Source: Nocardioides luteus (GTDB lineage: Bacteria > Actinomycetota > Actinomycetes > Propionibacteriales > Nocardioidaceae). From it: a DNA stretch of 64,000 nt. Both the position numbers and the translations under genes were made by a program. The notes under the pieces are model-generated. The model was not told the origin of the DNA, did not search any database, and worked only from the letters and a program-made list of their open reading frames with translations. The stretch lies in contig NZ_JZDQ02000034.1 in assembly GCF_000960475.2 (NCBI RefSeq), positions 1 to 64,000 on the forward strand. The letters run 5' to 3'. Positions 58,786-64,000 of this stretch are shown in pieces (position 1 is the stretch's first letter; each line of letters opens with the position of its first letter).

Positions 58786-59564
58786 TGCTCGGCCTTCTTC
58801 TCGGTCGCTTCCACGTCGATGACCGGCGCGTTGGCGTCGGCGCCGGGCAGCGCCTGGGTCTGCTGCGGAGCGCTGAGACCCTTGAGGGCGGCGAGCTCGG
58901 CCTCGACGTCGTTGGTCGAGCTGAGCGCGTCGAGCTGGCGGGTGATGTCGTCGGACGGACCGGCGGTCAGGTCGTCGAGGGCGCCCGAGGCGAGCAGCTC
59001 GTCGACGGCACCCGCGCGAGCCTGCATCTCGAGGGTCTTGTCCTCGGCCCGCTGCATCGCCATGCCGATGTCGCCCATCTCCTCGCCGATGCCGGAGACG
59101 GCCTCGTTGATCCGGGTCTGCGCCTCGGCGGCGGTGTAGGTCGCCTTGATGGTCTCCTTCTTGGTGCGGAAGGCCTCCACCTTGGCCTGCAGCCGCTGCT
59201 GGGCGAGGGTGAGCTTCTCCTCCTCACCCTGGAGCGTGGCGAGCTGCGTGTTGAGATCGTTGATCTGGCTGGTCAGACCCGACTTGCGGGTCAGCGCCTC
59301 GCGAGCGAGATCCTCGCGGTTCATCTCGATGGCCTTCTGGGCCTGACCGGTGAGCTTGTCGGACTGCTGCTTGAGCCCGTTGATCTGCAGCTCGACGCGC
59401 TTGCGGCTGGTCGCGACGTCCGCGACGCCGCGGCGCACCTGCTGCAGCATCTGAAGCTGCTTCTGGTAGCTGTAGTCGAGCACCTCCCGGGGGTCCTCGG
59501 CCTTGTCGAGCGCCTTGTTTGCCTTCGCCTTGAAGACCAGGCTCAGCCGCTTCATCACACTCAT
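58782..59564 (-). CDS. pspA: Phage shock protein A / IM30 homologue
   Basis: A 260-aa ESCRT-III-like peripheral membrane protein that stabilises membranes. N-terminal amphipathic helix MKRLSLVFKAKANKAL, followed by the PspA coiled coil (EDPREVLDYSYQKQLQMLQQVR) to about 190, and a short acidic tail ending EKKAEQ. ATG 59564 has AAGGGA 5 bases upstream. Heads pspA-pspAA-htpX-pspAB and diverges from a DUF3043 gene. Confidence 0.94.
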   Translation of the reverse strand: MSVMKRLSLVFKAKANKALDKAEDPREVLDYSYQKQLQMLQQVRRGVADVATSRKRVELQINGLKQQSDKLTGQAQKAIEMNREDLAREALTRKSGLTSQINDLNTQLATLQGEEEKLTLAQQRLQAKVEAFRTKKETIKATYTAAEAQTRINEAVSGIGEEMGDIGMAMQRAEDKTLEMQARAGAVDELLASGALDDLTAGPSDDITRQLDALSSTNDVEAELAALKGLSAPQQTQALPGADANAPVIDVEATEKKAEQ

Positions 59565-59750
59565 CGGTTCCCTTTACGCCTCTCATATGCGGCGACCGCC
59601 GGCCGCCCCGCGTCATCGCTTGCCGCTGGACTCTCGTCGTCCTAGGACAAGTGTTGCCTCTCACCTTAGGCCGGGTCCACAAAACTCGCTGTCAAGGCCG
59701 CTCGGGATATCCTGTGTGTGTCCCAGCCAACAGGTAAGAGGTCACTTAAG

Positions 59751-60335
59751 TTGTTCGGTCGCAAGTCCCCCGCCCAGCAGGTCGTCGAGCCCGAGAGCCC
59801 GGTCAAGGAGACCGGCAAGGGTCGCCCGACCCCCACGCGCAAGGAGGCGGAGGCGGCTCGCAAGGCGCGCCTGAAGCAGCCGCGTACGCGCAAGGAGATC
59901 AACGCCGCCAACCGCGCCCAGCGGGCCGAGCAGGGCGACAAGATGCGCCAGGCGATGAAGACCGGCGACGAGCGCTACCTGCCGCTGCGCGACAGGGGCC
60001 CGGTCAAGCGCTTCATCCGCGACTGGATCGACGCCCGCTTCACCTTCGCCGAGATCGTGCTGCCGGTGCTGATCATCGCGCTCGTGGTGCCCTACATCAG
60101 CCTCGAGCTGGCGATGTACTCCCAGCTCTTCACGCTCGTCGTGATGGCGACCGTGATCGTCAACCTGATCGTGCTGCGCTTCCTGCTCCGCAAGGAGCTC
60201 AAGCGCCGCTTCCCCGACAACGACCTCAAGGGCACCACCTACTACGCGATCATGCGGGCCATCCAGATCCGCTTCCTGCGCCTGCCGAAGCCGCAGGTCA
60301 AGATCGGCTCCCAGCTCCCCGACAACTACCGCTGA
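59751..60335 (+). CDS. DUF3043 membrane protein
   Basis: A 194-aa actinobacterial protein. Residues 1-85 are highly basic (KGRPTPTRKEAEAARKARLK), then DERYLPLRDRGPVKRFIRDWIDAR, two transmembrane helices near 110-130 and 137-157, and a basic tail. TTG 59751 gives MFGRKSPAQQ, the usual start type for this family, with AAGAGG 9 bases upstream. A GTG at 59718 is in frame, but a TATCCT -10-like box ends only 4 bases before it. Function unknown. Confidence 0.82.
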   Translation: MFGRKSPAQQVVEPESPVKETGKGRPTPTRKEAEAARKARLKQPRTRKEINAANRAQRAEQGDKMRQAMKTGDERYLPLRDRGPVKRFIRDWIDARFTFAEIVLPVLIIALVVPYISLELAMYSQLFTLVVMATVIVNLIVLRFLLRKELKRRFPDNDLKGTTYYAIMRAIQIRFLRLPKPQVKIGSQLPDNYR

Positions 60336-60351
60336 GGCACCCCGCGGGGCG

Positions 60352-61095
60352 TCAGATCCCGAGGACGTCCTCCAGGCCGATGGTGAGCCCGGGCCGCGAG
60401 CCGATACCGCGGATGGCGGCGAGGACGCCGTGGGCGAAGGACGCGTGCGAGAGCGAGTCGTGGCGGATGGTCAGCAGCTCGCCGACACCGCCGAGGATGA
60501 CCTCTTGGTGGGCGACGGAGCCGGACATCCGCAGGGAGTGGACAGGAATGCCCTCCACGGAGGCTCCACGGGCCCCGTCGAGGGCCGACGTGGTCGCGTC
60601 GGGCGCGGGGGCCACCCCGGCCTCGCGACGCGCGGCAGCGACGAGCTCGGCGGTCCTGCGTGCCGTACCGGAGGGGGCGTCGGCCTTCCGCTCGTGGTGG
60701 GTCTCGACGATCTCCACGGACGGGAAGTGGGCCGCGGCGAGCTCGGCGAAGCGCATCATCAGCACGGCACCGACCGAGAAGTTGGGCACCACCATCGCGC
60801 CGATCTCCGGCGCCTTCGCCAGCCAGGCCTCGAGCTGCTCGACGCGGTCGGGGCCGAAGCCCGAGGTGCCGATCACCGTGTGCACGCCGTGGGACAGGCA
60901 GAACTCGGCGTTGCCCATCACCGCCTCGAGGGTGGTGACGTCCACGGCCACATCGGCGCCGGCGTCGGTGATCGCCGACAGCTCGTCGCCACGACCGATC
61001 CTCGCCACGAGCTCGAGATCCTCGGCGGACTCGACCGCCTCGCAGACCGCCGAACCGAGCTTGCCACGTGCACCGAGAACCGCCACCTTGATCAT
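60352..61095 (-). CDS. dapB: 4-hydroxy-tetrahydrodipicolinate reductase
   Basis: NAD(P)H-dependent step of lysine and diaminopimelate synthesis. The 247-aa protein has VAVLGARGKLGSAV (dinucleotide fold), the active-site ETHHERKADAPSGTA with His/Lys, and a C-terminal SLSHASFAHGVLAAI. ATG 61095 is preceded by TAAGGT 7 bases upstream. Convergent with the DUF3043 gene, 16 bases apart. Confidence 0.95.
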   Translation of the reverse strand: MIKVAVLGARGKLGSAVCEAVESAEDLELVARIGRGDELSAITDAGADVAVDVTTLEAVMGNAEFCLSHGVHTVIGTSGFGPDRVEQLEAWLAKAPEIGAMVVPNFSVGAVLMMRFAELAAAHFPSVEIVETHHERKADAPSGTARRTAELVAAARREAGVAPAPDATTSALDGARGASVEGIPVHSLRMSGSVAHQEVILGGVGELLTIRHDSLSHASFAHGVLAAIRGIGSRPGLTIGLEDVLGI

Positions 61096-61102
61096 GGGCG
61101 CA

Positions 61103-61108
61103 ACCTTA
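61103..61108 (-). promoter_or_regulatory. Candidate -10 box TAAGGT (leaderless dapB)
   Basis: TAAGGT ends 7 bases before the dapB ATG. Confidence 0.55.
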
Positions 61109-61160
61109 TAGATCACGCTCCAGCAACGATCTACCAGCATCCGGTGAACAAATCGCGAGG

Positions 61161-61184
61161 CTTGTCCCGAGCCTGTCGAAGGGG
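61161..61184. repeat. GAGCCTGTCGAAGGG-type intergenic repeat
   Basis: The dapB/methyltransferase gap contains CTTGTCCCGAGCCTGTCGAAGGGG, a form seen widely as a scattered intergenic repeat in high-GC genomes. Only one copy is seen here; the assignment is from experience. Confidence 0.35.
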
Positions 61185-61225
61185 TCGTGAGCGGAACCGT
61201 AGAAGGATCTGGCAGTCTTGGACCC

Positions 61226-61741
61226 ATGGTGGTGCAGACGATCCCTGCTCGGATCCGTTGGGCCGTTGACTTCATGGACATTCAACCGAACGATCATGTC
61301 CTTGAAGTCGGCTGCGGTCCGGGGGCTGGTGCCGAGCTGATCTGTAGCCGGCTGGAGACCGGAAAGCTGTTTGCGATCGACCGCTCGGAGTCGGGTGTCG
61401 ATCGTACGAAGCGACGCTGCGCGAAATACCTGGAGGCAGGACGCCTCACGGTCCGCCAGATCGACCTCGCGACGCTGCGGGTCCCGGTCAAGCGGCTGAC
61501 GAAGGTCTTCGCGTTCAACGTCAACCTGTTCTGGGTGCGTGACGCATCCGCCGAGATCGCGCTGCTCCATGAGCGCGTGCTCCCCGGCGGCACGGTCAAC
61601 CTCTTCTACGAGGCGACCCAGCGTGAGCAGGTCCCCGAGATCATCGAGAAGTCGAGCAAGGCGTTGGCCGACGCCGGCTTCCGGGTCTCCATCGTCGACT
61701 CCAAGGTGCCCGCCGCCGTCGGCATCATCGGCCGCCGCTGA
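61226..61741 (+). CDS. SAM-dependent methyltransferase
   Basis: A 171-aa class I methyltransferase. SAM-binding motif I VLEVGCGPGAGAE near 31-43, motif II region LFAIDRSESGVD, and FNVNLFW. ATG 61226 (VVQTIPARIRW) chosen; earlier in-frame starts encode unlike sequence. It is short for the fold but contains all core strands. Substrate unknown; it interrupts the usual pnp - M16 peptidase - dapB neighbourhood. Confidence 0.85.
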   Translation: MVVQTIPARIRWAVDFMDIQPNDHVLEVGCGPGAGAELICSRLETGKLFAIDRSESGVDRTKRRCAKYLEAGRLTVRQIDLATLRVPVKRLTKVFAFNVNLFWVRDASAEIALLHERVLPGGTVNLFYEATQREQVPEIIEKSSKALADAGFRVSIVDSKVPAAVGIIGRR

Positions 61742-61752
61742 CCCCGTAACGC

Positions 61753-61786
61753 GCCGAGTCGGCTCGTCATGACGAGCCGACTCGGC
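61753..61786. terminator. Perfect 34-bp palindrome between convergent genes
   Basis: GCCGAGTCGGCTCGTC-AT-GACGAGCCGACTCGGC: 16-bp arms with a 2-base centre. A third copy of the right arm (ACGAGCCGACTCGGC) lies at 61803-61817. Same GCCGAGTCGGC core as at 11763 and 23175. Confidence 0.8.
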
Positions 61787-61818
61787 TGACGTTCCGGTCA
61801 GAACGAGCCGACTCGGCT

Positions 61819-63189
61819 TCAGGCCGGTCCCACGACCGCGAGGATCTCGGGGCGGGTGAGGATCTCGGCGGCCACCTCGCGACAGTCCTCCAGGGTGACC
61901 GCGTCGATGCGGGCCAGGACCTCGTCGATCGAGTAGAGCTCGCGGTGGACCAGCTCGGCGCGGCCGATGCGGGACATCCGGGAGGCGGAGTCCTCCAGGC
62001 CCAGCACGAGGCCGCCACGCAGCTGGCCCTTGCCGAGCTCGAGCTCCTCGGCGGTGATGCCGTCGCGGGCGACGGCGGCCAGTTCGGAGCGTACGACCTC
62101 GAGGACCTCGTCGAGCTTGGCCGGCAGGCAGCCGACCTGGACCCCGAAGAGGCCCGTCTCGGCGTGGCTGTAGGCGTAGGAGTAGACCGAGTAGGCCAGG
62201 CCCCGGTGCTCGCGGACCTCCTGGAAGAGCCGTGAGGAGGTCGCGCCGCCGACGGCGGTGTTGACCACCTCGAACGCGAACCGGCGGTCGTCACCACGCT
62301 GCAGGCCCTCGCGGGCCAGGATCACGTTGACCTGCTCCAGCGGACGCTGGGCGCTGATCTCGCCGGCAGCGACCTCCAGCGGAGAACCCTCGCGAGGAGG
62401 CACCGGGGCGGCCGAGGCCGTCAGGAAGCCCGACCCCGAGAACGCCTTCTCGACCATCGCCACGACCTCGTCGTGGTCGACGTTGCCGGCGACGGAGACG
62501 ACCATCCGGGGCGCGACGTAGTGCTCCTGGTAGAAGTCGTTGATCTCCTCGCGGGTCAGCGCGGTGATCGAGGCCTCGGTGCCGGCGATGCCCCGCCCGA
62601 GCGGTGTCTCGGCACCCCACGCCTGCGCGGCGACGAGGTTGTGGATCACGTCGTCGGGGTCGTCGTCGTGCATCGCGATCTCGTCGAGGATCACGTCACG
62701 CTCGGCCTCGACGTCCTCGGCCGTGATCAGCGAGGAGGTCAGCATGTCGCCCACGACGTCGATCGCGAGCGGCAGGTCGACGTCGAGCACCCGGGCGTGG
62801 AAGCAGGTGTACTCCTTGGCGGTGTAGGCGTTGAACTCCCCACCGACGCGGTCCATCGAGGAGGAGATCTCCAAGGCCGTACGCGACGGGGTGCCCTTGA
62901 ACAGCAGGTGCTCGAGGAAGTGGGAGCAGCCGTGCTGACGCGCGGTCTCGTCGCGGGACCCGACGCCGATGAAGACGCCGACCGCGGCCGAGCGGACCCC
63001 GGCCATCTGCTCGGTCACGATCCGCAGGCCCGAGGGGTGGACCGTGCGGCGTACGAGCGACGTCACCGCGCCGTTGACCTCGGTCTGCTCGAGCGTGACG
63101 GTGGTGCCGGGCTCCTGGTTATAGCCGGAGGACCGGCCGACACCCATGTGTCGACCGGTCCCCCAGGTAGTGCGTGACGCCAAGGTCAC
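61819..63189 (-). CDS. M16 family zinc peptidase (processing-peptidase-like)
   Basis: A 456-aa metallopeptidase with the inverted zinc motif HFLEH (HXXEH) and the downstream Glu in ERDVILDEIAMHDDDP; the C-terminal half carries the RGLAYSVYSYAY region typical of subunits with both domains. No signal peptide. GTG 63189 overlaps the pnp stop (GTGA), so it is cotranscribed with pnp, a common actinobacterial arrangement. Confidence 0.94.
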   Translation of the reverse strand: MTLASRTTWGTGRHMGVGRSSGYNQEPGTTVTLEQTEVNGAVTSLVRRTVHPSGLRIVTEQMAGVRSAAVGVFIGVGSRDETARQHGCSHFLEHLLFKGTPSRTALEISSSMDRVGGEFNAYTAKEYTCFHARVLDVDLPLAIDVVGDMLTSSLITAEDVEAERDVILDEIAMHDDDPDDVIHNLVAAQAWGAETPLGRGIAGTEASITALTREEINDFYQEHYVAPRMVVSVAGNVDHDEVVAMVEKAFSGSGFLTASAAPVPPREGSPLEVAAGEISAQRPLEQVNVILAREGLQRGDDRRFAFEVVNTAVGGATSSRLFQEVREHRGLAYSVYSYAYSHAETGLFGVQVGCLPAKLDEVLEVVRSELAAVARDGITAEELELGKGQLRGGLVLGLEDSASRMSRIGRAELVHRELYSIDEVLARIDAVTLEDCREVAAEILTRPEILAVVGPA

Positions 63190-64000
63190 TCCTCGTCTGC
63201 GGCCTCGGTGGCGGTCTCAGCCGGAGTCTCCTCGGCGGAAGCCTCCTCCTCGAGCACCGGGGCGAGCGAGAGCTTGCCGCGGTCGTCGATCTCGGCGATC
63301 TCGACCTGGATCTTCTGGCCGACCTCGACGACGTCCTCGACCGACTCCACGCGCTTGCCGCCGTTGAGGGCGCGCAGCTTGGTGATGTGGAGCAGGCCGT
63401 CCTTGCCCGGGAGCAGGGCGACGAAGGCACCGAAGTTGGTCGTCTTCACGACCGTGCCGAGGTAGCGCTCGCCGACCTCGGGCATGGTCGGGTTGGCGAT
63501 CGCGTTGACCGCCGCACGGGCGGCCTCAGCGGCAGCGCCGTCGGTCGCACCGATGAGCACCGTGCCGTCGTCCTCGATGGAGATCTGGGCGCCGGTGTCC
63601 TCCTGGATCTGGTTGATCACCTTGCCCTTCGGGCCGATGACCTCGCCGATCTTGTCCACGGGGACCTTCACGGTGATGATCCGCGGGGCGGTCGGGGCCA
63701 TCTCCTCGACGCCGCCGATGGCCTCGTGCATGACGTCCAGGATGGTCGTCCGCGCGTCCTTGGCCTGGTTGAGCGCCTGGGCGAGGACCTCGGCCGGGAT
63801 GCCGTCCAGCTTGGTGTCGAGCTGCAGCGCGGTCACGAACTCCGCGGTGCCGGCGACCTTGAAGTCCATGTCGCCGAAGGCGTCCTCGGCACCGAGGATG
63901 TCGGTGAGCGCGACGTACTTGGTCTCGCCGTCGATCTCACCGGAGATCAGACCCATCGCGATACCGGCGACCGGGGCCTTCAGCGGGACACCGGCGTTGA
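63186..64000 (-). CDS. pnp: Polyribonucleotide nucleotidyltransferase, C-terminal part
   Basis: The 3' end of pnp; the 5' end lies beyond base 64000. The visible part covers the end of the second RNase PH-like domain (GLISGEIDGETKYVALTDILGAEDAFGDMDFKVAGT), the KH domain (VPVDKIGEVIGPKGKVINQIQEDTG) and the S1 domain (GERYLGTVVKTTNFGAFVALLPGKDGLLHITKL), with an acidic tail. It degrades RNA and synthesises 3' tails. Confidence 0.96.
   Translation of the reverse strand, partial: NAGVPLKAPVAGIAMGLISGEIDGETKYVALTDILGAEDAFGDMDFKVAGTAEFVTALQLDTKLDGIPAEVLAQALNQAKDARTTILDVMHEAIGGVEEMAPTAPRIITVKVPVDKIGEVIGPKGKVINQIQEDTGAQISIEDDGTVLIGATDGAAAEAARAAVNAIANPTMPEVGERYLGTVVKTTNFGAFVALLPGKDGLLHITKLRALNGGKRVESVEDVVEVGQKIQVEIAEIDDRGKLSLAPVLEEEASAEETPAETATEAADEE

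Overview
The window is a high-GC actinobacterial chromosome segment, most likely from the family Nocardioidaceae (a Nocardioides-like organism). The reasons are very high GC at third codon positions, many GTG starts, long chains of 4-bp ATGA/GTGA overlaps, many apparently leaderless promoters, an actinobacterial cytochrome bcc-aa3 locus (qcrCAB, ctaE, ctaCDF), and a PspA/PspAA/HtpX/PspAB operon. No rRNA, tRNA, CRISPR array, prophage or transposase was seen. No gene-free stretch exceeds 300 bases.

Layout. 0-9.8 kb: a secreted GH10 xylanase with a candidate LacI-type operator, a GNAT acetyltransferase, a plsC / flavin reductase / arylamine N-acetyltransferase / coiled-coil operon, and an operon of an SRPBCC protein, an ArsA-type ATPase, a CxxCxxC protein and two ROK sugar kinases. 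9.9-23 kb: a long-chain acyl-CoA ligase; a c-di-AMP (ydaO-type) riboswitch in front of three envelope hydrolase genes (NlpC/P60, an HEXXH lipoprotein-like protein, M48); a NYN RNA-binding protein; an APC transporter; a DEDDh exonuclease/GIY-YIG fusion; a stand-alone Lrp/AsnC ligand domain. 23-30 kb: trpD with a coupled pseudo-receiver, then ctaE-qcrCAB. 30-35 kb: a HAD phosphatase / phnD-phnC-phnE-phnE / RpiR operon. 35-42 kb: an L,D-transpeptidase, ctaCDF, a cysteine desulfurase/TusA pair and an adenosine-kinase-like gene. 42-48.5 kb: a TetR/MFS efflux pair, an ErpA-like protein, glycerate kinase, a DUF695-like protein and nadA. 48.5-57 kb: a two-component system and a MacAB-like efflux operon with two adaptors and a DUF5666-like lipoprotein. 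57-64 kb: the PspA operon, a DUF3043 membrane protein, dapB, a methyltransferase, an M16 peptidase and the 3' end of pnp. From memory, the order plsC, ArsA, SRPBCC, fadD15, NlpC, exo/GIY-YIG, trpD, ctaE-qcrCAB, ctaF/ctaC, adoK, iscA-like, glycerate kinase parallels Mycobacterium tuberculosis Rv2182c-Rv2205c, so the rest is lineage-specific insertion into an old backbone.

Most unusual observation. Three copies of an 84-87-bp element lie between cotranscribed genes (32222-32305, 40595-40681, 54776-54862). Each begins at an ATGA that overlaps the upstream stop codon, carries an open mini-frame of 27 or 28 codons with shared residues (N-terminal MSER/MNER, then PY-P/S-GACAT), and ends with a TGA that overlaps the downstream start codon. 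Each copy can also form an 18-position hairpin that pairs the downstream start codon, with arms that differ between copies but stay complementary, and a stop-proximal segment complementary to the hairpin loop. This behaves like the mycobacterial MIRU elements that insert into translational-coupling sites, and it may be a translational switch.

A second dispersed family, built on GCCGAGTCGGC palindromes, marks three convergent gene ends. Regulation appears to rely heavily on leaderless promoters: a TANNNT box lies 6-8 bases before the start codon of at least a dozen genes.
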